64,000 nt of DNA from Halomonas meridiana. GTDB lineage: Bacteria > Pseudomonadota > Gammaproteobacteria > Pseudomonadales > Halomonadaceae. The position numbers and the translations under genes are program-made. The notes below the pieces were generated by a model. It was not told where the DNA came from. It saw only the letters and a program-made list of their open reading frames with translations, and ran no database searches. Location: NCBI RefSeq assembly GCF_009846525.1, contig NZ_CP024621.1, forward strand, positions 62,001-126,000, read 5' to 3'. Shown in pieces: positions 49,073 to 57,302 of this stretch (positions are counted from its first letter, which is position 1; the number at the start of each line of letters is the position of its first letter).

Positions 49073-49099
49073 TAAAGTCCGCGCTGCCTGCGCCGATAT
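49073..49099 (+). promoter_or_regulatory. FliA (sigma-28) promoter of fliST
   Basis: TAAAGTCC, 11 bases, GCCGATAT, 99 bases before the fliS start. Same spacer as the other three FliA promoters. Confidence 0.78.
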
Positions 49100-49139
49100 A
49101 TTCAGTAAGTGAGCAAGCACGCTCAACCATCAAGATGAA

Positions 49140-49174
49140 ACAGCCGTTTGCCGCGATGGGCGCGGCTGTGGTTT
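49140..49174 (+). promoter_or_regulatory. Hairpin with T-run in the fliS leader
   Basis: ACAGCCG (49140-49146) pairs with CGGCTGT (49163-49169) across a 16-base loop, followed by GGTTTTA. It is downstream of the FliA promoter and 25 bases before the fliS start; it may be a leader structure or weak attenuator. Confidence 0.4.
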
Positions 49175-49198
49175 TACCTCAAACAGGAGTGCCCGCTA

Positions 49199-49615
49199 AT
49201 GACTTACACTCGCGGTGGCGCCGCTAACGGACGTGGTGCAAATGCGTATGCCCGTGTCGGCGTTGAAAGTGGTGTTATGTCTGCTGATCCGCATCAGCTG
49301 ATCGTGATGCTCTTTGACGGTGCTCAGGCAGCCATCCGTGCGGCGCGTATTCACATGCAGGCTGGTAATCGGGCAGAGAAAGGGCGCTCGATTTCCAAAG
49401 CCCTCGATATCATCAATAACGGTTTGGCAGCTGCCCTCGACCATGAGAAAGGTGGTGTGATTGCCGAGCGACTTGCATCGCTCTACGACTACATTGCTCG
49501 CTTGCTGTTGACGGCTAACCTGCGCAACGACGAAGAGAGCCTCAATCAAGCCGAACGGTTGCTTGAAGATATCGCTTCCGCCTGGCGTGAAATCGGTCAA
49601 CAGCAGAGTGCATGA
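49199..49615 (+). CDS. fliS: Flagellin export chaperone FliS
   Basis: A 138-residue helical protein. Family marks are YARVGVESGVMSADPHQLIV followed by MLFDGAQAAIRAARIHM, and the C-terminal ERLLEDIASAWREI. It binds the C-terminus of flagellin to stop early polymerisation. ATG 49199 has AGGAG with 9-base spacing. No fliD gene precedes it, unlike the usual fliD-fliS-fliT order. fliT follows after 7 bases. Confidence 0.95.
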   Translation: MTYTRGGAANGRGANAYARVGVESGVMSADPHQLIVMLFDGAQAAIRAARIHMQAGNRAEKGRSISKALDIINNGLAAALDHEKGGVIAERLASLYDYIARLLLTANLRNDEESLNQAERLLEDIASAWREIGQQQSA

Positions 49616-49622
49616 GGCAAGC

Positions 49623-50030
49623 ATGGCAGCTTCCGAAACAGCCCATCGTCATTCGCAGCAGGCACTCCTGGATGCCTATGCAAAGCTGTTGGTGCGCGTG
49701 CACTATATGCACGAGCTCGCCAACGCAGAAAAGTGGGCAGAACTGATCGAGCAGCGCAGCAACTATGTAGTGCTGGTCGAAGAGGTGCGTGAATTAGATG
49801 TCACGGTGGTGCTCGATGCTCAGGCCAAGCAGCGCAAGTCCGAGCTGTTGGAGCAAATCCTGGAGCACGATGTCGAGATTCGCCGCCGTTTGGTCGCCCG
49901 ACGCGATGAGCTTGGTAAGTTGATTGGCGTGACCCAGCGTCAGCGCGACCTGCACCGTGCGTATGCGCCGCAGCAGGGAGCATACAACGGTTACGAGAGC
50001 GACCCCTCTCGCGATAAGGGGGCATCGTGA
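49623..50030 (+). CDS. fliT: Flagellar chaperone FliT
   Basis: A 135-residue helical protein of FliT type (ALLDAYAKLLVRVHYMHELA, then WAELIEQRSNYVVLVEEVRE, and a long charged helix). FliT is the chaperone of the filament cap FliD and, in Salmonella, also restrains FlhDC. ATG 49623 has GAGG 5 bases before it. Its TGA overlaps the GTG start of the next gene. The sequence family is loosely conserved; position after fliS supports it. Confidence 0.85.
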   Translation: MAASETAHRHSQQALLDAYAKLLVRVHYMHELANAEKWAELIEQRSNYVVLVEEVRELDVTVVLDAQAKQRKSELLEQILEHDVEIRRRLVARRDELGKLIGVTQRQRDLHRAYAPQQGAYNGYESDPSRDKGAS

Positions 50031-51244
50031 GTGGCATTACGCCGCTTATCGACACTCTTTTACATCAAGTGCTTGGTCGCCAAGCCGAGGTGTCCACGCA
50101 GCGTGCGCTGAATGCCCCCGTGCAACCTGTGTATGCCGGTGACGGTCCGCGAGCACTGCAAGGAGATGCCGGGCTGGATGGGCGCCCACTGGCACCGCTA
50201 CTCGGTGACCTAAAGCGCCTGCCAGGCTCTCCCGATGGGTTTCGTCAGGCGCCTCCTGGTACGCTGCCCGGTAATGCGCCCAGCTCGACACAAACCCACT
50301 TTAGCCCTGCCGCACGCACCATCGCCGATGTGTTGCTGCGTTTTCCTGCGCCTCCCACCGTGCTGCGCCCCCAGGCCCCGTTAATGTCGACGCAGGAGCC
50401 GCCTTCGGCACCCGTAGTGGCCAATCGGTTAGAGGCGAGCATTCGTGATAGCGGGCTCTTTTACGAAGCGCATCTCAAGCGCTGGTTTCAAGGCGATACC
50501 TCTCGGCAGCAGTTGATGCGTGAGCCGCAGATGCAGCCAGGGCCTCGCCCTGCCGCTGTTTTCGTACCCAGTTTCACGTCGGCAGTGCTGAGTGCCACCG
50601 CCACTGCGCCCGCCTCGGCGCTGGTGACAAGCACCGCGCCATTCACCATTTTGCCGAATACCCCACTGACCCCTTTGACAGGCAATCAACCGTTGCTGGA
50701 GCGGCCCGCCATGTTGCCGCCCAGCCCCAATGCCGTGCCATCGCCCCTGACGAACAGTCGAGAGCTCCCCCAGTTGCCTGTCGCCCTGCCGGCAAGCAGC
50801 GAATGGGACGTGTCGAGTCGTGGGCCAAGAGAGATTGTGCACGAGAGTCTTCAAGGGCTGGTGCGTCAACAGCTAGAGATGATGGTAACGCCGACGCTGC
50901 GTTGGGAAGGTGATGTTTGGGCGGGCATTTTTATGGCGCTCGTCATCAACCTGCCCGGCCGCGACGGGCAAAAAGAGGGAGCGGGTGACGAGGGCGAAGC
51001 CGACGAGGGGTGGCGTTCTGAAATGCAGCTCGATGTCCCTAACCTGGGGCGTTTCAACATTGCACTTGCACTTTACCAGGGAGCCTTGACGATCGACCTA
51101 ACGGCCGAGGACGCCGAGACGCGGCAGCGCCTGGAAGAGGGGGTGGGCGCGCTGGAACAACGATTGAGCGCGTTCGATTTTCGTAAAGTTAAGGTCATGG
51201 TTAGACATGTAACATTGGAGAGCGATGATGGCGACCTCGGGTGA
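50027..51244 (+). CDS. FliK-like hook-length control domain protein (second copy)
   Basis: 405 residues. The first 270 are low-complexity (P, A, S, T, L rich). The C-terminal part (about 275-400) resembles the FliK C-terminal domain: LEMMVTPTLRWEGDVWAGIF, LDVPNLGRFNIALALYQGAL and AFDFRKVKVMVRH. It differs from the canonical FliK at 39336-40625 and would be a divergent paralogue. The start is GTG 50027, overlapping the fliT stop (GTGA) with AAGGGGG upstream. Its end overlaps the FhlB-like gene by 17 bases, implying coupled translation and joint function at the export switch. The role is inferred. Confidence 0.72.
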   Translation: MSGITPLIDTLLHQVLGRQAEVSTQRALNAPVQPVYAGDGPRALQGDAGLDGRPLAPLLGDLKRLPGSPDGFRQAPPGTLPGNAPSSTQTHFSPAARTIADVLLRFPAPPTVLRPQAPLMSTQEPPSAPVVANRLEASIRDSGLFYEAHLKRWFQGDTSRQQLMREPQMQPGPRPAAVFVPSFTSAVLSATATAPASALVTSTAPFTILPNTPLTPLTGNQPLLERPAMLPPSPNAVPSPLTNSRELPQLPVALPASSEWDVSSRGPREIVHESLQGLVRQQLEMMVTPTLRWEGDVWAGIFMALVINLPGRDGQKEGAGDEGEADEGWRSEMQLDVPNLGRFNIALALYQGALTIDLTAEDAETRQRLEEGVGALEQRLSAFDFRKVKVMVRHVTLESDDGDLG

Positions 51245-51521
51245 TCGACGCCGCCAAGCCGTCGCGCTGGCCTATCAAGAGGGAGAGCAAGCCCCGCGTG
51301 TGGTCGCGAAAGGGTATGGCGAACTCGCGGAGCGCATCATGGCAGAAGCGCAGCGCCAGGGGATTTACGTACACGATGCCCCTGAGTTGGTAGCACTACT
51401 GATGCAATTGGACTTGGATGCAGAGATACCCGCCAGTTTGTACCAAGTCGTCGCTGAGCTGCTCGTCTGGGTCTTCGAGCTATCGGACGGAGGGCTGAAT
51501 CAGCGTGAAAGGCTCAAGTAG
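51228..51521 (+). CDS. FhlB-like protein (homologue of the FlhB cytoplasmic domain)
   Basis: 97 residues matching the C-terminal cytoplasmic part of FlhB/YscU after its autocleavage site: RRQAVALAYQEGEQAPRVVA, then GYGELAERIMAEAQRQGIYV and LVALLMQLDLDAEIPASLYQ. The NPTH cleavage motif and the membrane part are absent. Comparable short FhlB proteins occur in other bacteria and can partly stand in for the cleaved FlhB tail. GGAG lies 7 bases before ATG 51228; an ATG one codon earlier is also possible. Paired with the FliK-like gene upstream. Confidence 0.82.
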   Translation: MATSGDRRRQAVALAYQEGEQAPRVVAKGYGELAERIMAEAQRQGIYVHDAPELVALLMQLDLDAEIPASLYQVVAELLVWVFELSDGGLNQRERLK

Positions 51522-51524
51522 CCA

Positions 51525-51539
51525 ATACAAGCGTTGTAT
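51525..51539. promoter_or_regulatory. Inverted repeat upstream of flhDC
   Basis: ATACAA-GCG-TTGTAT, a perfect 6-bp inverted repeat with a 3-base centre, 4 bases after the FhlB-like stop and about 90 bases before flhD. Could be an operator for flagellar master control or a weak hairpin; no T-run follows. Confidence 0.4.
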
Positions 51540-51582
51540 GCAACCATGATACTGGGTAAGAAAAAGTCATCAATGGCGCCAG

Positions 51583-51588
51583 TATAAT
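51583..51588 (+). promoter_or_regulatory. Candidate -10 of an flhDC promoter
   Basis: TATAAT, a perfect -10, 38 bases before the flhD ATG. No good -35 is at the right distance (the region is GAAAAA), so an activator may be needed. Confidence 0.4.
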
Positions 51589-51626
51589 GGTCACAATGTC
51601 GCGCCTGTGTCGTTCGATGGGACACT

Positions 51627-51959
51627 ATGAGTCAAACAAGCTTTCTCGATGAGATTCAAGAAATTAACTTAGCGTATTTGCTACTTGCGCAGCGCCTGCT
51701 AAGCGAAGATCGCGAGCCGGCCATGTTTCGCCTAAAAATCGACGGCGAGCTCGCCGACCTTTTGGTATCGCTCAATGCATGGCAGCTCACCAAGCTTGCG
51801 CGTAGCAATCAGTTGGTATGCCGGTTCAGCCATTCGAGTGGTCAACGGCTACGCGAAATTCTCGAAAACCCCAGGGATCAAGGGCTATCAGGCCTGCATG
51901 CGTCGCTGTTATCTGCCTGTGAGCCGATGACATCGCTAACGTCAGGAGAGTCGAAGTGA
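51627..51959 (+). CDS. flhD: Flagellar master regulator subunit FlhD
   Basis: 110 residues, like E. coli FlhD (116-119). The start [20 protein letters not shown] and the following [20 protein letters not shown] are family features. With FlhC it forms the complex that activates class-2 flagellar promoters. Its stop overlaps the flhC GTG (GTGA). Its presence shows this flagellum is controlled by FlhDC rather than the FleQ system of pseudomonads. Confidence 0.93.
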   Translation: MSQTSFLDEIQEINLAYLLLAQRLLSEDREPAMFRLKIDGELADLLVSLNAWQLTKLARSNQLVCRFSHSSGQRLREILENPRDQGLSGLHASLLSACEPMTSLTSGESK

Positions 51960-52480
51960 GCCAGAAGAGCTTGGTTGATGAAATGCACCAAGTGCAGCTG
52001 GCAATCGAGCTGATTGAGTTAGGTGCACGTTTGCAGGTGCTGGAAACGGAAACGGAGCTGAGCCGCACGCGCCTGATCAAACTTTATAAAGAGGTGCGGG
52101 GCATGTCGCCGCCCAAAGGGATGCTGCCATTCTCTGCAGATTGGTTCGTCACTTGGCTGCCCAACGTGCACTCCTCTTTTTTCTACAACATCTATGTCGG
52201 GCTGTTGAAAGGCGCGGGCTGTGAGCGCATCGATGCTTTCGTCAAGGCGTATCGCTTGTACGAAGAGCAAATCTCGCTGGAGGATGTGGAGCCAGTATTA
52301 GGGTTAACGCGCGCTTGGACACTGGTGCGCTTTTTTGAAAGCGATCTGCTACAGCTGACCACCTGCACGCGCTGTGAAGGCCACTTTGTCGCTCACGCCC
52401 ACAGTCCGACGCACGATTACGTGTGCGGTATTTGTCAGCCCCCCTCGCGTGCTGGCAAGACCCGTAAAGCATCGCGTTGA
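51956..52480 (+). CDS. flhC: Flagellar master regulator subunit FlhC
   Basis: 174 residues. DNA-binding region about 30-100 ([20 protein letters not shown]). The zinc-binding cysteines are visible in CTRCEG and CGIC near the C-terminus, and [15 protein letters not shown] is typical. It starts with GTG 51956, supported by AGGAG 7 bases upstream and a four-base overlap with flhD. It completes the FlhD4C2 activator. Confidence 0.94.
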   Translation: MSQKSLVDEMHQVQLAIELIELGARLQVLETETELSRTRLIKLYKEVRGMSPPKGMLPFSADWFVTWLPNVHSSFFYNIYVGLLKGAGCERIDAFVKAYRLYEEQISLEDVEPVLGLTRAWTLVRFFESDLLQLTTCTRCEGHFVAHAHSPTHDYVCGICQPPSRAGKTRKASR

Positions 52481-52700
52481 ACGTATAAAATTGTCACGCC
52501 CCTAGCGGCGAGGCCGAGAATTAATAAACTACCTCTTTAACGGTTAGATAGCGGTAAAAGGCGGTGGTACTTTTTCATTAAACAGCGCACTCGTCTTAGT
52601 ATGATGTGGCTAAGTAGCACTTGGGATGGAGCGGTGCCTGTGTGGTCAAGCCTGAGGCCCTGCTCTTTTTGAAAAAACTGATATCGCAAGGACTCTGCTT

Positions 52701-53570
52701 GTGCTGATTCTTTTAGGTTATGTGGTCGTACTGGTGTGCGTATTCGGCGGCTATGTACTGGCAGGTGGCAGCTTGGGGCCGCTGTATCAGCCGACGGAGC
52801 TGCTGATGATCGGTGGGGCGGGCGTGGGGGCGTTCATTGCCGCCAACAACGGCAAGGCCATCAAAGCAACGTTCAAAATTCTGCCGCGGCTAAAGCGAAC
52901 CAAAAAATATAACAAAGCGCTCTATATGGAATTAATGGCGCTGCAGTACAAAATTCTCTCCAAGGTACGCCGTGAGGGGATGCTTGGCATCGAGCGCGAT
53001 ATCGACAACCCCGAGGAAAGCCCGCTGTTTCAAGAGCACCCGTCGGTGCTGGCAGACCCGCATATCATGAACTTCTTGACCGACTATCTTCGCCTAATGG
53101 TGAGTGGCGGTATGGAGCCCATGGAAATCGACGAGCTGATGCTGCATGAGATCGAGGTCTTCGAACAGGAAGCGCACGTGCCCATCGACGCCATTGCCAA
53201 AGTGGGTGATGCCATGCCTGCGTTCGGCATCGTGGCGGCGGTCATGGGGGTCATCAAGGCGTTGACCTATGCGGACGCCACCGCTGCGCAGATGGGGGAG
53301 ATGATAGCACTGGCACTGGTTGGTACGTTCCTAGGGATTCTGCTGGGTTACGGCTTCATCAGCCCGATTGCGAGCTACGCCGACCGTCAGGCCAAAGAAG
53401 CGGAGAAAATGCTGCAGTGTATCCGCGTCACGCTGCTGGCGAGCCTGCATGGCTATGCGCCTCAGCTTGCCGTCGAATTTGGCCGTAAAGCGCTGCATAC
53501 CGCAGAGCGTCCCAGCTTCACCGAATTGGAAGAGTACGTGCGCGACGCCAAAAAGGGCAGTAATGCATGA
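52701..53570 (+). CDS. motA: Flagellar stator protein MotA
   Basis: 289 residues with four spans (about 2-22, 34-50, 170-192, 200-222). Conserved text includes GGAGVGAFIAANNGKAIKAT, HVPIDAIAKVGDAMPAFGIV and a cytoplasmic loop of charged residues that meets FliG. It forms the ion channel with MotB. The start is GTG 52701 with AAGGA upstream. A 220-base gap separates it from flhC, in which I found no clear FliA promoter. It overlaps motB by four bases. Confidence 0.96.
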   Translation: MLILLGYVVVLVCVFGGYVLAGGSLGPLYQPTELLMIGGAGVGAFIAANNGKAIKATFKILPRLKRTKKYNKALYMELMALQYKILSKVRREGMLGIERDIDNPEESPLFQEHPSVLADPHIMNFLTDYLRLMVSGGMEPMEIDELMLHEIEVFEQEAHVPIDAIAKVGDAMPAFGIVAAVMGVIKALTYADATAAQMGEMIALALVGTFLGILLGYGFISPIASYADRQAKEAEKMLQCIRVTLLASLHGYAPQLAVEFGRKALHTAERPSFTELEEYVRDAKKGSNA

Positions 53571-54547
53571 GTAAGGGTGGGGATAAGCGTCCGATTGTCA
53601 TCCGGCGCAAAAAAGTGGTCCATGCCCACCATGGGGGGGCATGGAAGATCGCGCTGGCGGACTTTATGACCGCGCTGATGGCGCTCTTCTTGGTGATGTG
53701 GATTCTGAGTGTGTCCAGTGAAGAGACTCGGCGGGGCGTGGCGGAGTACTTTAGCACCCCACTCGTCACGGCCATTACCGGGGGAGATATGTCGGGAAGC
53801 ACCAGCGTCATTCCCGGTGGTGGGCCTGACCCTACGCACAGCGATGGTGAGCGCGCGCGCATCGACGTGCTGCAGCACACTCGCCCCAGCGCTCAAGAAC
53901 GACGCTTCTTCGATGACTTGCAAGAGCGTATCGAGCGCGCCATCGAGCGTGACCCGGAACTGCGTGAACTGCGTAACCAGATGCGCTTCGACTTAACCCG
54001 GGAAGGGTTACGGATTCAGCTACTGGATACCGAGCAGCGCCCCATGTTTGAGTTAGGGAGCGATCAGGTAGCGCCGTACATGCGCAGCCTGCTGCGTACC
54101 ATGGCTCCGTTGTTGAACGATTTACCTAACGATCTCAGCATCAGCGGTCACACCGACAGCGTTCCTTATGCCGGTGGTTATCGCGGTTACAGTAACTGGG
54201 AGCTCTCCAACGACCGTGCTAATGCGTCGCGTCGTGAATTAGTGGCCGGTGGGCTTGATCCAGATCAGCTTTTACGCGTATCGGGCTTTGCGGATCGCGT
54301 GCTGTTGTCTGACACTGCGCCCACGGATCCGATCAATCGTCGTATCGAGCTCGTCGTGCTGCTGCCAGAGATCGCCGAAGCCATTCGCAACCCAGGCATT
54401 CTCTCGGCGGACGACACCCTGCCAGAGGGCGAGGTGCCCGAGGCACTGCTTCCCGACGACGCCTTGCCCAGTGACACGGCGCTCGATGAGCCGGTACCAG
54501 CAGAACAAGTGCCACCAAATACGCCACAGGTCGACGATGAAGGGTAA
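53567..54547 (+). CDS. motB: Flagellar stator protein MotB
   Basis: 326 residues. The single span has D32 in ADFMTALMALFLVMWILS, the ion-binding aspartate at the same place as in proton-type E. coli MotB. A plug/linker and OmpA-like peptidoglycan-binding domain (about 150-270) follow, with SISGHTDSVPYAGGYRGYSN and NDRANASRREL. The last 45 residues are strongly acidic and Pro-rich. The stator is anchored to the cell wall. Overlaps motA by four bases; cheA begins 45 bases later. Confidence 0.95.
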   Translation: MSKGGDKRPIVIRRKKVVHAHHGGAWKIALADFMTALMALFLVMWILSVSSEETRRGVAEYFSTPLVTAITGGDMSGSTSVIPGGGPDPTHSDGERARIDVLQHTRPSAQERRFFDDLQERIERAIERDPELRELRNQMRFDLTREGLRIQLLDTEQRPMFELGSDQVAPYMRSLLRTMAPLLNDLPNDLSISGHTDSVPYAGGYRGYSNWELSNDRANASRRELVAGGLDPDQLLRVSGFADRVLLSDTAPTDPINRRIELVVLLPEIAEAIRNPGILSADDTLPEGEVPEALLPDDALPSDTALDEPVPAEQVPPNTPQVDDEG

Positions 54548-54592
54548 TCGCGGCTTGTCACAAAAAAATATGACGTTCACGTGGAGCGGTGC

Positions 54593-56698
54593 ATGGATAT
54601 AGCGGATTTTTTTGACACCTTTTTTGAAGAGGCTGAAGAGCTGCTTGCCGACATGGAGCAGCACTTACTGGAACTGGATGTCGATGATCCGGATAGCGAG
54701 CAGCTAAACGCTATCTTCCGCGCAGCCCACTCTATCAAAGGTGGCGCAGGAACCTTCGGTTTTAGCGTGCTACAGAAAACCACGCACATTTTCGAAAACC
54801 TGTTGGATCATGCTCGCAAAGGCGAACTGACCCTGCGTGCGGAGCACGTGGATACCTTTTTAGAGGCCAAAGACATCATGCACGAGCAGCTCGATGCCTA
54901 CCGCAACGAGGAAGAGCCCAATCAAGAAGCGTATGAGCGAATCTGCCAAACGCTGCAGCAAATTGCCCTCGAAGAGATAGGCAAAACGCTCGATGCTCCT
55001 GCGGCTGCCCCTGCACCCAAACAAGAGGCGCCCAAAGAAGAGAAAGAGACCGCGTCCGCGTCCGCGAGCAGTGGCGGTGAGCAGAGGCTCAAAGTGGCGC
55101 TTCTGAACGTAGGTGATAAAGATCGTGGACTGCTCGTCGAAGAGCTAGAGCAGCTAGGCGATATTCAATCCCAGTCGGGGGACGAAAAACGCTACGAAGT
55201 CACGCTGACGGGTGGCGTCAGTGCCGATGATATCGAAGCGGTCATGTGCTTCATCATCGAGCCGGATCAAATCGAAATCACGACGCTGGGCGAGGCAGCC
55301 CCCGCTGCGGCACCAGCACCCGACGCGAAAGCAGACAACGTCACCCCTACCGCAGAAGCACCGGTAGTTGAAGAGAAACCGGCCGCACCGGCTCTGGAAA
55401 AAGCGCCTGCCAAAGCACCCGCCAACAAATCGACGAAGGCTGCGCCCAAGAAAGCGGCTGCTGAGTCCTCCTCCATTCGTGTCTCGGTGGATAAAGTCGA
55501 CCAGATCATCAACCTGGTGGGCGAGCTGATCATTACCCAGTCCATGCTCGATCAAACGGTTAGCGACCTGGGCGACCAGTCGGTGGGCAACAGCTCACTG
55601 CAAAATGGCATGAGCCTGCTGCAGCGTAACGCGCGTGATCTGCAAGAAGCGGTCATGTCGATCCGTATGATCCCCATGGAGTTTGTGTTCAGCCGTTTCC
55701 CTCGCGTAGTACGCGACACCGCTGGCAAGCTCGGTAAAGAGATCGAGCTGGTGACGGAAGGAAAATCCACCGAGCTGGATAAAAGCTTGGTCGAACGTAT
55801 CACCGACCCGCTAACGCACTTGGTGCGTAACAGCTTGGATCACGGCATCGAAATGCCCGATGAGCGGGAAGCGCTGGGCAAGCCGCGTACCGGCAAGCTG
55901 GTCCTCTCTGCCCGCCATCAGGGGGGCAACATCCTGATTGAAGTGCGCGACGACGGTGCCGGCATGGATCGTGATCGCTTGCTGGCCAAAGCCCGTGAAA
56001 ACGGCTTGAACGTCTCGGACACCATGTCGGACGAGGACGTCTATCAATTGATCTTCGCTCCCGGCTTCTCCACGGCGAAGGAGGTGACCGATGTCTCCGG
56101 CCGTGGCGTGGGGATGGACGTGGTCAAGCGGAACATTCAAGGAATGGGTGGCCGGGTAGAAATTCAATCCAAGAAAGGCGAAGGCACCAATACACGTATC
56201 GTGCTGCCGCTGACGCTGGCCATCTTGGACGGCATGTCGATCAAAGTCGGCAACGAAACCTTTATTCTGCCGCTCTCTACCGTGCTTGAGTCGCTGCAGC
56301 CTGCCAAAGGCGATATGTATGCCATGGCCGGAGACGACGTGGTACTCAAGGTGCGCGATGAGTACCTCCCGGTCATCGCCATTCACGAAGTGCTGGACGT
56401 CGAAAACGCCATTACCGACCCGACCAAGAGCATTGCCGTGATCGTCCAAGGGGAAGGACGGCGTTACGCCATGCTGGTGGACGAGTTGATCGGCCAGCAG
56501 CAGGTCGTGGTAAAGAACCTCGAAGACAATTATCGCAAAGTGCCCGGCGTATCGGCCGCTACCATCTTGGGGGATGGCAGCGTTGCGCTAATTCTCGATA
56601 TCACTGGCTTACACCGTTTGAGCCGTGCCAAAAAAGAAGCAGGGAAAGTCGCTAATCCACCCCATCTCTCTTATTACAAGGAGGCTGAGCCGTCATGA
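54593..56698 (+). CDS. cheA: Chemotaxis histidine kinase CheA
   Basis: 701 residues. P1 HPt domain with phospho-acceptor H46 ([14 protein letters not shown]); a CheY/CheB-binding P2 region around 165-230; a long Ala/Pro/Lys linker (about 230-300); P3 dimerisation and P4 ATPase ([40 protein letters not shown]); and C-terminal CheW-like P5. It receives receptor signals and phosphorylates CheY and CheB. ATG 54593 with GGAG is preferred to a GTG four codons earlier. Overlaps cheW by four bases. Confidence 0.97.
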   Translation: MDIADFFDTFFEEAEELLADMEQHLLELDVDDPDSEQLNAIFRAAHSIKGGAGTFGFSVLQKTTHIFENLLDHARKGELTLRAEHVDTFLEAKDIMHEQLDAYRNEEEPNQEAYERICQTLQQIALEEIGKTLDAPAAAPAPKQEAPKEEKETASASASSGGEQRLKVALLNVGDKDRGLLVEELEQLGDIQSQSGDEKRYEVTLTGGVSADDIEAVMCFIIEPDQIEITTLGEAAPAAAPAPDAKADNVTPTAEAPVVEEKPAAPALEKAPAKAPANKSTKAAPKKAAAESSSIRVSVDKVDQIINLVGELIITQSMLDQTVSDLGDQSVGNSSLQNGMSLLQRNARDLQEAVMSIRMIPMEFVFSRFPRVVRDTAGKLGKEIELVTEGKSTELDKSLVERITDPLTHLVRNSLDHGIEMPDEREALGKPRTGKLVLSARHQGGNILIEVRDDGAGMDRDRLLAKARENGLNVSDTMSDEDVYQLIFAPGFSTAKEVTDVSGRGVGMDVVKRNIQGMGGRVEIQSKKGEGTNTRIVLPLTLAILDGMSIKVGNETFILPLSTVLESLQPAKGDMYAMAGDDVVLKVRDEYLPVIAIHEVLDVENAITDPTKSIAVIVQGEGRRYAMLVDELIGQQQVVVKNLEDNYRKVPGVSAATILGDGSVALILDITGLHRLSRAKKEAGKVANPPHLSYYKEAEPS

Positions 56699-57195
56699 GT
56701 CAAGCATCTAATGAGGCGGTGCTAGCCGCCGCCGAAGCGGAAAATCGCGAATTTTTGGTGTTCTCGCTGGGCGATGAAGAGTACGCCATCGATATTTTGA
56801 AGGTGCAGGAGATCCGCGGTTACGAAAACGTGACCCGGATTGCCAATGCGCCCGACTTCATCAAAGGGGTGACGAACCTTCGCGGTGTGATCGTGCCCAT
56901 CGTGGACCTGCGTATCAAGTTCCACCTGGATAACGTCGAGTACGGCGGCCAGACCGTGGTGATCGTCGTCAACGTGGCCGATCGCATCGTCGGTATCGTG
57001 GTCGATGGCGTCTCCGACGTCATGACCCTGACGCCGGATCAAATCAAGCCGGCGCCCGAGTTTGGCGTCACGCTCTCCTCCGATTTCCTGAGCGGCCTCG
57101 GTAGCCTAGACGACCGGATGCTCGTCTTGGTCGATATCGACAAACTGCTGACCAGCGAAGAAATGGCACTGGTCGACAGCACCAGTAACCGCTAA
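56695..57195 (+). CDS. cheW: Chemotaxis coupling protein CheW
   Basis: 166 residues, the same size as E. coli CheW. A single SH3-like CheW domain: [40 protein letters not shown] and [12 protein letters not shown]. It links receptors to CheA. Its ATG overlaps the cheA stop (ATGA). The next gene, a receptor, starts 107 bases later. Confidence 0.97.
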   Translation: MSQASNEAVLAAAEAENREFLVFSLGDEEYAIDILKVQEIRGYENVTRIANAPDFIKGVTNLRGVIVPIVDLRIKFHLDNVEYGGQTVVIVVNVADRIVGIVVDGVSDVMTLTPDQIKPAPEFGVTLSSDFLSGLGSLDDRMLVLVDIDKLLTSEEMALVDSTSNR

Positions 57196-57302
57196 CGACC
57201 TGCCACGGGGCACACGGAGCGTGCCCGTCTCGAGCCAATGAACAACCCGCTCTGGCGCCATGGATAGCGCTGGCCAGTACGGTTGTGTTTGGAGAAAAGC
57301 GT

